A stretch of DNA of 28,757 nucleotides from Saprolegnia diclina VS20. Its lineage: Eukaryota > Oomycota > Saprolegniomycetes > Saprolegniales > Saprolegniaceae. Shown piece by piece: positions 8,353 through 19,213 of this stretch. Each line of letters begins with the position of its first letter. Position 1 is the stretch's first letter. Both the position numbers and the translations under genes were made by a program. The stretch covers positions 701,937 to 730,693 of the forward strand of contig NW_008246088.1 in assembly GCF_000281045.1 (NCBI RefSeq), written 5' to 3'. The notes under the pieces are model-generated. The model was not told the origin of the DNA and searched no databases. It was given only the letters and a program-made list of their open reading frames with translations.

Positions 8353-10208
8353 ATGGCGACTGCCCCAGTGGAGCTGACCATTAGCGCGACGGGCTTGGCC
8401 CGCGGCTGCGACGCGTTCGCCGTCGTCTACTTCAACGGTACGTGCCTCTTGGAAGCGGCGTGGGCTCATCCAGGCAAGTAGACACGATCGTCGGGCGCAC
8501 CGAAGTGCGCAAGAACACGCCCGCGCCCGGCTTTGTCAAGAGCTTCAAGCTTGACGTCGCCCAGCACGGCAATGAGGGCTACTTTGTCAAGATTGAGCTG
8601 TACCACGAGAGCGACGAAGACCACCCGGAGCTGCAGCGCCAGAAGCTGCTCGGCCACATCGTCTTGCCGCTGCCAGACATTGCGGCGCAGATCAACAACC
8701 CGATCACGATGCCGCTGACGAGCCACCACGACCATGGCACTGGCGCGGTGCTGCAGCTGCGCACCGAGTACATTGGCTTGAACGCGGACGTCGCGATGGT
8801 TCAATTCGCTGGTGCCGAGCTCCCGGGGCCCGACAACTCGGGCTTGCCCAACCCGTACGTGCTCCCTTACAATGTTGCTTCGCATACAAACCACGCCATG
8901 GCTATGTAGGCTTCTTGTGATCAAGCGTATCGTGAGTGATGGGTCGTACGTGGCCGTCTTCCGCTCCGAAGTCCACAAGCAGACGAGCAATCCGCTCTGG
9001 GAGAAGCGCAACGTGCCGGTCCAGCGCCTCTGCAACGGCGACTACAAACGTCCGCTCCTCTTCCAAGTCGTGCACCACGAAAAGTCGACGCAAAAGCTCA
9101 TCGGGCAGGTGACCGCGACGCTCTACGACCTCCTCAACGGCAGCGTCCGGTCGCTTCCGCTACGCAACGGCGAGCGCTTTGCGGGCTCGCTCAACGTCGC
9201 GTTCCTGCAGGTCGCCAACGAACCCGACTATGTGGGCTACGGTACGTCCGACCGCTTTTTTCTACATCTCACGTTGCATGCTTCTCGGTAGCGCAAGGCC
9301 CGTGCGAAATTACGCACCTGCAAGGGCTCCGCACCGCAGGCAAGCCTCTCGACCAGCAGAGCAGCTATGCTGCGTACGGTGCTCCGGCGCAGGAGGTGGC
9401 GCTGCCGATCGCACAAATGAGCGCCATGAAGCTGCAGCCCGACGTGGTGCCGACGGCGACCGCGTACCCGGTGCCCGCGCCGGGCGGCCAGTACCCCGAG
9501 GCCTCGCCGATCGCGACGCCAGGTAGCCATGGCCCGTCTTCTATCGTTTAAGCTCATGATCCTGCGACTCTAGTCAACTGGATGCTAAAGACGGTGACAC
9601 AAGACAGCGATACGCCGACGCAAGTGACGTTCATCAACAGCTTTGTGGCGCCCGTCGACATTGCGTGGGTCGACTACGACGGCAACGAGACCATTTACAA
9701 CCGCATCGAGCCGGGCCAAAAGTACACGCAAGACACGTACGCCAAGCACGTGTGGCTCCTTGCGACGCCGACGCACGGGCCGCTGGCCTACTACACTGCG
9801 GCGCCAGAGGCCACGTTTGTCGACATTCTCGGACCCAACGCGCTCGGTGTGGGGCCGCAGTGCACCGCGATCACGTCGGGCAGCGCCGGCGCGCCGATCA
9901 AGCTCGTCTTTGTCAACAACACGCCGCGCATCATTGGCATTGCCTGGGTCGACGAGGCCGGCCAGGAGATCGAGTATGCTCAGGTCCACCCGCGCCAGTC
10001 GTACGTGCAGGACACGTATGCGAACCATGTGTGGAAGGCGCACTACGCCGACTCGAACATCCCGCTCGTGTACTTTCGTGGGTCGCCGATCAGCGAGCAG
10101 GTCGACATTCGCGGCCACAACTCTATGGTGCACACGCCGCTCGGCCACACGGGCGGCCCGTACCAAGGCCAGCCGCCGTACCAGGGCCAGCAGCCGTACG
10201 GGTACTAG
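8353..10208 (+). CDS. C2-C2-VHL-VHL fusion protein
   Basis: Five exons: 8353-8437, 8482-8854, 8910-9241, 9292-9522, 9574-10208; introns of 44, 55, 50 and 51 nt; 551 aa. Residues about 5-135 and 148-260 are two C2 domains of copine type (FAVVYF..TIVGRTEVRKN; then SEVHKQTSNPLWEKRNV with LCNGDYKRPLLFQV). The usual calcium-binding Asp clusters are largely missing (for example VHHEKS where YDxD is expected), so calcium binding is doubtful. A Pro/Ala/Gln-rich linker (about 265-345) follows. Residues about 351-415 and 435-500 are two VHL beta domains: FINSFVAPVDIAWVDYDG...YAKHVW and FVNNTPRIIGIAWVDEAG...YANHVW. The Tyr98, His115 and Trp117 positions of human VHL are kept at the same spacing in both; His110 is Asp and Ser111 is Thr. 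No elongin-C-binding alpha domain is seen. The tail is Gly/Gln/Pro/Tyr repeats. A membrane or lipid-associated adaptor recognising modified peptides is inferred. Confidence 0.85.
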
Positions 10209-10289
10209 GCTCGATGCGAGATAACACGACCTTGACATTGACATGGGTTACGAGGCAGTACGTGGAGGACGAGAAGAGGAGGAAGCTAG

Positions 10290-10643
10290 CTAGTGGGTGG
10301 CGGTGGGCGGGCCAAAGACGCCGACGGACGAGATGTGGTAGGCGGCGTACATGGCGAGCGCGAGACTTTCGCCGACGAGCGGGAGCGGCTCGGCGTGCTG
10401 CGACGGCGCATCGCACCCGAGGAGAAGGTCGTCAATGACGTGGTTCAAGACGTCCCAGTCCTCGATCGATGGCGTCCGGCGGCGGTGATCGCGCTCGGTG
10501 CATGGCTTGTCGGTCGAAGCAGCCACGACCGGCGGCCGGGCAAGCGTTTGCTGCATGCAGCGGTGGTAGACGACGACGCTCATGCAGAGGATGACGGCCA
10601 AGACGACGTTGACATGCTCGAGCACGTCGAGGGCCTCGACCAT
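10290..10643 (-). CDS. Small single-TM protein, unknown function
   Basis: A 117-aa frame converging on the C2-VHL gene with an 81-base gap. It starts MVEALDVLEHVNVVLAVILC. The hydrophobic stretch at about residues 11-27 is one membrane segment, followed by a basic/Cys stretch (YHRCMQQTLARP), a charged region (TERDHRRRTPSIEDWDVLNHV) and a weakly hydrophobic C-terminus (SLALAMYAAYHISSVGVFG). Codon use is GC-rich at third positions. A minus-strand TCACATTC at 10658-10651 resembles the core-promoter motif of the second GH20 gene. No family is recognised. Confidence 0.5.
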   Translation of the reverse strand: MVEALDVLEHVNVVLAVILCMSVVVYHRCMQQTLARPPVVAASTDKPCTERDHRRRTPSIEDWDVLNHVIDDLLLGCDAPSQHAEPLPLVGESLALAMYAAYHISSVGVFGPPTATH

Positions 10644-10650
10644 GACCGCG

Positions 10651-10658
10651 GAATGTGA
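10651..10658 (-). promoter_or_regulatory. Initiator-like TCACATTC
   Basis: It lies 8-15 bases before the ATG at 10643 on the minus strand. It resembles the TCACATTTCAATTT element before the second GH20 gene but lacks the flanking CAWTTT. Confidence 0.3.
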
Positions 10659-11075
10659 CGAAGTGGTGAAGCAACTGTCGTTGCCAGAGGACGGGCAATA
10701 TATATTCATATCGAAGCACAATCCGGCAGTGCTGTGTGTTGGCGGCCGAATATTCAATATTTTGCCCAAGGCGCGCTCAGTTTGTATAGGCCACGCTGCC
10801 TGATAACGACGGGGCAAGCAGCTGGCAGAATATTCGATTCCTTTCTCGCACGCTCCGAGCGCCACGTCATGGCATGCCCACCCTTGCTGCGTCATGGCAT
10901 GGATGCAGAAGGACGACGGTAGCTTGTTCTATACTCGTACTCGATGTCCTTGCATGCAATCTGAAGCTTTTCTACTTAGTAGCGACGAGTACCATGGTCG
11001 GCGAGCGCGGCAAACTCAGATGACGAGGATGGGACGGCCCGTGCAACAGTTGCGAGATTCACACTGCATCTTTTC
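10659..11075. other. Intergenic, AT-rich GAATATT motifs
   Basis: About 420 bases. GAATATT recurs near 10690-10840 (with TATATATT) upstream of the small minus-strand gene, perhaps promoter AT-tracts. No gene seen. Confidence 0.35.
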
Positions 11076-12301
11076 TTAGTCTTCTTCCCGTTCTCTGTCG
11101 ACGGCCGGGCAAGCGCTGCTGGCGGCGAGGACCCCGCGGCGTGGAACTTGGGACGCGTGGCGCGTGAGCGCGCGCAACGTGCGCTCGAGATGCTGCATGA
11201 AGAACTGGCGCTGCTGGACGTGCTTATCAATCGAGATGTGCTCGAGCCGAGCGACGAGGTGGGCGTGGTCGTCCGCGTCATGTAAATCGAGGCGGCGCAA
11301 GGCAGCGAGGTCCCGCAGTGAAACAAAGCCTTCGGCTGTGCACGGGTGGTCGATCGTATAGTACGTGCGAACGCGCGTGAGCCGCGGTTCGAGCATCTCG
11401 ACCACATTCCTAAGCACAACGCTTGCCACGTGTACTCGATTGCGACTGGTACCATTCTTTGTTGTCGAAGCGCCACATATGAGGTGCAGTCGGGTACGCA
11501 TCGTCGTGAAGAATACTGCGGAGGCAGATCACGGTCCGCGTCGGCTCGTGGAAGCGACCGGTGAGCACGTTGTGGGCCATGCAGCGCCCGACGTTCTCTC
11601 GCGTGTACTGAATGTCGTCGTGTGGCGTCGAAAGCAGCGTGCTCGGGTCGTCCGGCAAAGCAAAGAGCTCCTGGCACAGCGTGTCCTGCGCGATCCAGAG
11701 CCCACGCGAGACCTCTTCGAGCGTATATGGGACGACCTGCTGCGTCTGTACATGGATCACGAGGCGCCTCTCGTCCTCGATAGTCACTGACACGTCGATC
11801 GCATTGTGTCGACCATTGGGAAAGTGCAGTGGCGCAAACGTGCGGTCGGTCGAGTGGTAGACTTGCTGCAGGAGCCAGTCGTAGCTCATGGCCCGCGCGG
11901 CCTCGTCGCCGGCAAAGAGGTGCGAGTGCCGCCAGCCTTCAAGGAACGGGCTCGGTGCTTGCTACGATGCAAATGGAAACGTCAGCGATTTAGGGCATTG
12001 CAGGTCGTACCATGCGGGGCGTTGTGCTGGCGACCCAAGCCTGGAGGTGGTCGCAGAGCCGTTGGTAGCGCCGGCGCTGGCGTTGAAGCGCCTTGTTTGT
12101 CGCCAACTGCTCGGCGGTATCGTCCTGGAGCGCATTGGCAACGTCGCGCCACGCCAAGAGCGTTGATGGCGCCGCGCGTGTCGCTGCTTGGAGGTGCTGG
12201 AGCTGGTTCTGGAGAGCGTATAGCTGCCAGCGGAGGCTCGCGAGCTCCTTGACCTTCTTGGACTTGACGTGCGCGAGGCTCGGCGGCTGGAACGCGTCCA
12301 T
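11076..12301 (-). CDS. M96 mating-specific / START-like family protein
   Basis: Three exons on the minus strand, in transcription order 12301-12011, 11961-11453 and 11409-11076; introns of 49 and 43 nt; 377 aa. It starts MDAFQPPSLAHVKSKKVKEL. Residues about 15-90 are a Gln/Leu/Arg-rich coiled coil (LRWQLYALQNQLQHLQ ... LQRQRRRYQRLCDHLQAW). Exon 2 carries the family hallmark W-x-H-x2-L-F-A-G-D-E ... YDWLLQQVYHSTDRTFA, followed by a START-like beta region (VSVTIEDERRLVIHVQTQQVVPY) and RSILHDDAYP. This matches the large, lineage-expanded oomycete family annotated 'M96 mating-specific protein', named after a Phytophthora mating-induced transcript. START folds bind lipids, but a ligand cannot be inferred here. 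The C-terminus is basic and variable. Both introns were placed by frame shifts that restore the family sequence (DNKEW|NVVEMLEPRL). Confidence 0.8.
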
Positions 12302-12313
12302 GTTGCAAATGGA
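12302..12313 (-). promoter_or_regulatory. Initiator-like element
   Basis: Minus-strand TCCATTTGCAAC lies immediately before the ATG at 12301 and fits the core of the oomycete initiator (YCATTYY) except for one position. Initiation here would leave a leader of about 9 nt. Confidence 0.35.
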
Positions 12314-14330
12314 CACTAACGAATACACTTGGCAGCAGTGATGACGCTACAGTGCGCGTTGATAGATCGAGGAAGCGACGACAGGCTTGAAGCACGAGCA
12401 GACAACCAAGCAAGGCGCAAGGACCGTACTAGCACTGCGGCACAGAGAGGCGGCCGACACTGCTGCCAACGATGCAGTCTTGCTGCTGCCGACATATGGT
12501 CCGCCCTACAAATACTGTGATATGCGTATCAGACTAGTTACCGCATGTCCAAGTCCACATGCAACGCGACGAGGCCCGCTCGAAGCCGTCGCACACAACC
12601 GCGCAAGGCTCGAGCTGGATATGCAACCTCTAAATGTGTTGGCGACCGTCGCTCTCAATAGCCCTCGCCATCGCCACTGCAGTGCTGGTGCAGGACAACT
12701 ACGAGGGCTTGCTTCAAGGTACGTGCTGCAATGCGAAAGTGGTTGGCGAAGGAAGCGGAGGACGCCGCTGCAACAAGTACTTCGTCGCCAAAGCAAAGAG
12801 CCACAGTCTTGAGAGCCTAAGGCTTGGTGCTAAAAGAGCGGCCATCGCTGGATATTGTGCTCTGCCCATGCCGGTGTATGGATCTATGGGATCCATTGCT
12901 GCAGAATGATGCGGCTTCTTTCCCGCCCTTGATGCGCCACAAAGTTCGTCGGGACCATCCAATGAGGAAGACCTGGAGTTAGGACGGCACAATAAGTAGG
13001 CAGCGATTGTGTACGACGCCCATAATACGAGAGCACGAGACGTGTGCCATTCGAGCGAACGTGGCGAGTGCTGGAGCAAGCCCACGCGGCGGCAGCAGCT
13101 CTGTACACGAATCGAGGTTCAGCGTGGATACTTCTCACACTATTTCCATTCGAAGCAGGCGGGTCGCTACGAAGTTCGAAGCTGCCCGTTACCACCCGTC
13201 CGCGCTAAGTTCGAAAGCAAAGTTCCGTGCTTGGTTAAGTTGCGCGTGTACTGTAGCGACACGCTGCCACGTGCAACCAAGCTGCCTCGCGCCGTTCCAA
13301 GCTGCGAGACGAGACTGTGGGCGGGTCTTTGGAAGGCCAAGTCAGATGAGGTTAAGTGCTGTGGAGCAAAAGCCACGCGAGTGCGATACGAGTTACGAGC
13401 AAAGTCTCTGCTGCGGCGCCAAACGCCTTATCGGATACTACCCAAATATGCAGGGTTGTCCGGCACTGCAGTGGTCAATATATGTAGGTATTCTCTATCG
13501 CAAGTAGGAGTTCTTTTGCTTGTATAAGTTGCGCACGAGTTATTTCGCGTCGTGGCGGCGATGCTGGGTGCATGGACCCTCCCTTCCATTCATCAACTTT
13601 CGGTAAAACGAGAAAGCCGGGGAGCGTGCCAGCAAGGTTTTGGGCCCTCCCTTTCACCCGTTTTTTAGTGGGCCCCTCACTTTTGTTTGAATTTTGTATT
13701 AAAGTCGAGCTTGTAAACAAAACGAGAAAAAGAGATAGGGGCCCTATGCAAACTAATAGAGGGCCCCCTTCTCCTGATAATTAACCGGATTCAACCGTCG
13801 CCATCGTCGACGTTCGAATCGCTGGCCTCCTTCCATCACGATGCTACCGCCGCCGCTGGGGATGCCAATACGACGTCTCCTACAGTGCCTCTATCAACCG
13901 TAGGAGGTAGTTTCTACGAAGTCATGTCAACGATCTACCCGCGAGCTGATTGTTATGAGACCAAAGGCGCAGCACTCCGTAGCGACAAGATTTCCTCCCC
14001 GGGGTGCTTCACGTCCTGATGGTAGGTAGTACTATTTCAGATCATATTTTTTTGTACATAGTATTTGTCATGCGAATTTAGATTTGTGTATTATATTTGT
14101 GAGCCACCCCCTATTGTGATTTGTAGTGGGTCCGGGAGGGGGTCGAAATACCGAATCGAATCCGGATAACCTGAGGTTTTAAACTTCCCACAGAAAACAG
14201 TCCCCAAAAGAGTTTGCGACGTGTGAACCCCAGCGGCAGGTCCGTAGCATCCCCGACGCCTGACGCCCACAAGTCGATCGCCGCCCCTCTTCCGCGGACC
14301 TCTTCCTCCAGCCACAGCACTTCTTCGAGC
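12314..14330. other. Gene-free stretch with repeat patch
   Basis: About 2 kb. The longest frames (for example 13009-13527) show no domain, biased codon use or family similarity. A plus-strand frame at 12634 begins with a hydrophobic segment followed by a GTACGT donor-like site, but no convincing second exon was found. A GGGCCC-rich repeat patch occupies about 13570-13775 (separate entry). The 5' region of SIN3, including any untranslated exon, should lie in about 14050-14330. Confidence 0.4.
13570..13775. repeat. GGGCCC-rich direct and inverted repeat patch
   Basis: GGGCCC occurs four times: GGGCCCTCCCTTTC and GGGCCCCTCAC on one side, ATAGGGGCCCTAT and AGAGGGCCCCC on the other. AAAACGAGAAA occurs twice (about 13606 and 13722). 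The two sides are partly inverted copies. ATAGGGGCCCTAT is itself a 13-base palindrome at 13735-13747. The surroundings are AT-rich. This organisation resembles the ends of a small non-autonomous DNA transposon, but no transposase or target-site duplication was identified. Confidence 0.4.
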
Positions 14331-17300
14331 ATGGAAGGATACCCTCCTTCGTTTCCTCGAGGAACCACGAACATGACCAACCCGATGAACCCCAACACGG
14401 GCAGCACGGGCGCTGCGACTGCGAGCGCGACCAACAATGGCACTGCGATCTCGATTCCGCGCAACGACGGCAATGGCGCCTCCAGCGCAGGGTCCAACAC
14501 GAACGCGCCGACGAACCAATCGGTCGCGAGCCTCCAAAGCGGTCCGTCGCTCATGGGCCATGGCATGGCCGGCAACATGGGCCAGAACCATACGCCTGCG
14601 CATCCTCTGCACGGCGCGCATCCGCACGCACACCAGCACCCGCTGCATCACCCGCTGCCTCTTCCTCGCAACCAGCCGCAGGCACAGCCTCATCACATCA
14701 TGGCGGCGATGCCGCCGCAGGCGAACCAGCGCCGTGGGCTTCCCCCGCCGCCGTTCGCGACGCAGCCAATGCTCCACCCGCCGTCGGACCGCGACGGACA
14801 GCCGTACAACTACTTTCCAGGCCTTGCGCGCCCTGTGCCGGGTGGTCCGCCGACGCAGCCGCCGCCGCCTGCGAACCAAGCGCCCCAGCAGCCACCCAAC
14901 AATGCTCAGGGTCCACCGCGGCCGCTCCGAGAGCTCCGCGTCGAGGACGCCTTGCTCTACTTGGACCAGGTACACCGTCGCGTATTTATGGACCCCGCCT
15001 CATGGCCACGGACATGCGTAGGTCAAGCAGCAGTTTGGGGACCAGCCCGACGTGTACAACCAGTTTTTGGACGTTATGAAGGAGTTCAAGTCGCAGACGT
15101 ACGCGCCTCGATCCTCCTAAGCTGCTCCTGATGCTTGACTGTAGCATTGACACGCCGGGCGTCATCCAGCGCGTCTCGGAGCTCTTCAAGGGCCACCCCA
15201 ACTTGATCTTTGGCTTCAACACGTTCTTGCCGCCGGGCTACCGCATCCGCCCCGAGCACCTCGGTCTCTACTCGGCGGACCCGCGCGACCGTGGCTTTAG
15301 CGCGCCGCCCGGCAACGACGGCAACCCCGCGCCGATGGGCGGCCTCGTGCTGCGTCCGGCGCCATCGGCCACCGGCAACGGCCCCGCGTCGTCGCTGCCG
15401 TCGATCAACCCGCCGACGCAGTCGAGCAACGCGCCGCTCTCCAACTTGGGCATTCGACCGCCGCCCGTCAACATTCCTGGCGGCAATTCCGCGAGCAATA
15501 CCGACCAAATGCTCGTGGCGCCCGTGCCGTCGGCCGCCAACACGACGCCGTCGCACCGCCTCACGGACGCTGCCAAGAAGGCGGTGCCGGCCAAGCGCGG
15601 GGGCGCCCCGGCCACGCCGGCGCCCGCGCCGCCGCAGCCGGTCGAGTTTGACCACGCGATCTCGTACGTGACGACGATCAAGAAGCGCTTTGCGGACGAG
15701 CCCGAGACGTACAAGGCGTTTCTGGAGATCCTGCACACGTACCAGAAGGAGCAAGGGTCGATCAAGCAAGTGCTCGACCAAGTGAGCTACCTCTTCCGCG
15801 ACCACCCCGACTTGCTGCGCGAATTTACGTTCTTCCTCCCGGACGCGGTCCAAGACCAAGCGCGCGACCGGCTGCACAAGGCAGCCGAGCGGGCGCAGGC
15901 GCGCCAGCTCAAGCTCCAAATGACGTCGGGCAAGGAGAAGAAAGTGGGCAAGAAGAAGGACAAAAAGGAGTCGCCGCCGCAAGTCGCAAGCCCGAAGAAG
16001 CCCGAGAGCACCAAGCCGAAAGAGAAGGACAGCGCGCGCGACCGCAACAAGGCCGCGTACGCACTCAAGCGCAAGCAGGCCAACAAGGGCGACGCCAAGG
16101 AGCGTCGCGAGCTCCTCGCAGTCAGCAACACGCTCATCGACAAGGAGGAGTGGAGCATCTTTGAAAAGATCAAGAAATGCTTGCCGTCGCGCGACAACTG
16201 GCGCGAGTTTCTCAAGTGTCTCGAGCTCTACAGCCAAGAGATTGTCGGCCGCGACGACATGATTGTGCTCGTCAAGAACCTCCTCGGGCGCCATACCGAC
16301 GTGGTGGCCGAGTTTACGCAGCTCCTCCACACGCACGGCGAAGTCAAGGACCAGCACGAGATTTGGCCGTTCATTCCGCTCGCCGAGACGGACTTGAGCC
16401 AGTGCCGGCGCGCGACGCCGAGCTACCGCGCGCTGCCGTCGAGCTACCCGATCCCGCCGTCGTCGTCGCGGTCCAAGATGGAGCGCGCAGTCTGCAACGA
16501 CGCGTGGGTGAGCGTCCCGACGGGCTCGGAGGACTTTTCGTTCAAGAACATGCGCAAGAACCAGTACGAAGAAGCGCTCTTCAAGTGCGAAGACGAGCGG
16601 TTCGAGATCGATATGGTCATTGACGCGAACGCGTCGACGATTGCGATCTTGACGCCGCTCGCAAAGGAGATTGAGACGCTTGCGGCCACGTCACCGACCG
16701 GCTGGCAGTACGTGCTCGACAAGGGCGCGCTGCGCGTGACGCACCTCAACGCGATCACGCGCATTTACGGCGAGGCCGGGCACCAAATTCTCGAGCTGCT
16801 CCGCAAGCACCCGGCCGGTGCAATTCCGGTGATTCTCAAGCGCCTGCTGCAGAAGGACGAAGAGTGGCGCCGTGCGCGGCAGGACCTCAACAAGCAGTGG
16901 AAGGACGTGAACGAGAAGAACTACCACAAGTCGCTCGACCACTCGTCGTTCTACTTTAAGCAAAAGGACAAGAAGGCCACGAGCGCCAAGGCGTTGCTCG
17001 CTCATGCCAAGAAGACGCTCGAGACCAAGACGGTCGAGGCGCTGACGATGCCGGCCGCCAAGATCCACAAGGACGCGTTTGGCCTGCTCACGTACGCGGC
17101 TGAGAAGAACCTCTCGGTCTCGGAGAAGGAGAAGGTCTCGAAGCTGTGGCATTCGTTCTTCTGCCCGTTCTTCCACCTCGACGAGGCGTGGCTCCAGGTA
17201 GCTACTTGACACCTTGATAGATGGGCGGCTCATGGTTGATGGTACTAGCGCAAGCCCGTGCTGGCCAACGTGACGGTCGACTCGACGAACGGCGTCCGCG

Positions 17301-18486
17301 TCGGCACCGAGGTCGTCACGGACTTTGGCGAAGGCGTCGTCCAGGCCTTTGACGCGGTACGCCGTGTCTTGTGTGTTGCCATTGGCTCATACACTGCTAG
17401 GCGCGCAGCATTGCGACCGTGACGCTTCCGATTGGCACGGCGTATGTGCACAGTGACGCGCTGAGCGTCACGGAGGTCGGCGACTTTCCGCCCAACATTG
17501 GCGTGGCCGACGAGGCTGAGAACTTGGACGCGGCGTCGTCGGTGTTTTACGGCAACGACACGGCGTATGTGTTTCTTCGGCTGTACCAGCTTTTGCACTC
17601 GCGCCTCGAGCAAGCGCGGGAGCTCTGCGAGAAGGCGAAGCGCAACCGCAACCGCCGCACGATCAACCCGGCGGCGCGGGCGCTGGCCCACGCGCACCAC
17701 CTCCAGAACGAGGCGCCCGAGATGACGGGCGACTACTCTGCGTTTCTCTCCAAGCTCTACGCGCTCCTCGACAACTCGATCGACAATACGCGCTTCGAAG
17801 ACTGCTGCCGGAGCCTCATGGGGTCGAGCTCGTACTTTTTGTTTACGCTCGACAAGCTCGTGCAGCACTTGCTCAAGCAGATGCAGCACATGGCCAACGA
17901 CGAGACGTGCTCGGAGCTCCAGTCGCTCTTTGCGAACGCGCACGCGTCGAACGAGGCGTACTTTACGCAGGCCAAGGGAATTTACGAGCGCGACGGCGAA
18001 GGCGCCTACTGCCTCAAGTTCCACTCGGGCGTGCTCCGCCGCACGCCGCTCGAGAAGAAGACGAGCGCGGAAGCCAGCAGCGCGTCGCACCTCTGGGCGC
18101 CGTCGCCCCGGACCAAGGCCGAGCCCAACAAGTGGCTCGTCGAGCCGACGCTGTCGCTCGAGTACCTCGGTAATATGGTGGATGGCGACAAGCAGGACGA
18201 CGGTACGAACGAAGAGGACTCGTCGCCGCCCGAGACGCCAGTCGCAACGCCCGTGCCCACGAGCCCCATCAAGACGGAGGAAGATGACGATATGATGGAC
18301 GACGAGAGCGGCAACGACGCCGACTCGACGGCCGGCGACGACGACGAAGACATGGCCGACGACGTGCCGACGAGCAAGAAGCGACCGGCGCCGACGGCCG
18401 ACGACGACGAAGACGCGGACGAGGACGAGGACATGGACGACGACGGCGAGGCCGCGCCCAAGAAGCTCAAGACGGACGACGAGTAA
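14331..18486 (+). CDS. SIN3: SIN3 family transcriptional corepressor
   Basis: Five exons: 14331-14969, 15022-15098, 15145-17197, 17249-17356, 17401-18486; introns of 52, 46, 51 and 44 nt; 1320 aa. This is the scaffold of the nuclear SIN3-histone deacetylase complex. Residues 1-195 are low-complexity Asn/Pro/His/Gln. PAH1 (about 197-273) is split by two introns and restored by splicing ([32 protein letters not shown]). PAH2 is about 405-474 ([20 protein letters not shown]), PAH3 about 573-636 ([20 protein letters not shown]). The HDAC-interaction region starts near 650 ([20 protein letters not shown]). The SIN3 C-terminal domain is about 1000-1180, followed by an acidic tail with lysine clusters (SKKRPAP, PKKLK) suitable as nuclear signals. 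Residues about 925-985 hold an extra beta-rich motif ([13 protein letters not shown]...[10 protein letters not shown]). The start is the first in-frame ATG; upstream frame without ATG was not used. Confidence 0.95.
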
Positions 18487-19213
18487 TGGCCATGTGGCGT
18501 GTGTATATATCTAAGAAGATTCATAAGAAGAACCTGCGTCCTTTCCCCGTGCAGTTGACTTGACGAGTACTAGTGTACTAGTAGTTAGTTCTAAATCGAT
18601 GTTAGTTGTTGTGACGGGACTCGAGTGATTGACAGACGAGGCTTGCCACGGGTGCATCAACTGGATTCACGCTCGTTGCGGCATGTGCCACTTCAAATTT
18701 CCCGCCGCGGGGGAGTGCAGACGTTGTAGGAGTATGCGGTGGGTGCGCCTCGGTGCTCTATGAAATGCTACGGAGGACGACGTACTGGGCTGCAGCTATT
18801 ATTACTGACAAGGTACGGTACCACGCTGCTGTCGGTCGTTGATGGCGGACGGCGTGGCCGCCTGCAGTGGCCCAAGGAAGCACTGCTAATCCTGTTTATT
18901 GCTAATATATATTATCTCGGTTCGTTTCCGATTTACATATTCCACCGACAATATCAGTCCTCTCTGTCGTCGACCGAAGTACCATCGAGGACACTTGCCT
19001 TCGTGATGGATGTTCATGTCCATGCTGGCGTGGCGTCATCCACTCTAATTCGGCACGGCGCGCCTTGAATGCGGCACGTTGGCGCTTAGAAGTGGCGTAT
19101 TTGGAGTGCGGTGATTTTAGACCCGGCACATGCCACCATATGGAGTTGCAGTCGGAAGGAGTCAGAAAAAGAATCAAGTTGCTGTGAGCCATGCGTCGCT
19201 CGTGCCAATTGCC
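18487..19213. other. Intergenic, nothing recognised
   Basis: About 730 bases between SIN3 and PP2C. It contains a short double ACTAGT repeat near 18567-18581. No gene or RNA recognised. Confidence 0.4.

Noticed and set aside
12634-12720. Hydrophobic N-terminus followed by a GTACGT donor, suggesting the first exon of a secreted protein
   Set aside because: No acceptor 43-55 nt downstream leads into a convincing second exon.
13007-13527. Two overlapping plus-strand frames of 166 and 172 codons
   Set aside because: No domain, signal or codon bias, low-complexity-free but unfamiliar sequence, and no splice or promoter evidence; likely chance open frames.
14214-14330. Upstream extension of the SIN3 reading frame
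   Set aside because: The frame is open but has no ATG before 14331, so this is treated as leader sequence.
15086-16357. Long minus-strand open frame (423 codons) opposite SIN3
   Set aside because: It is an antisense shadow of GC-rich SIN3 coding sequence, with Arg/Val/Leu/Ala-rich composition and no domain.
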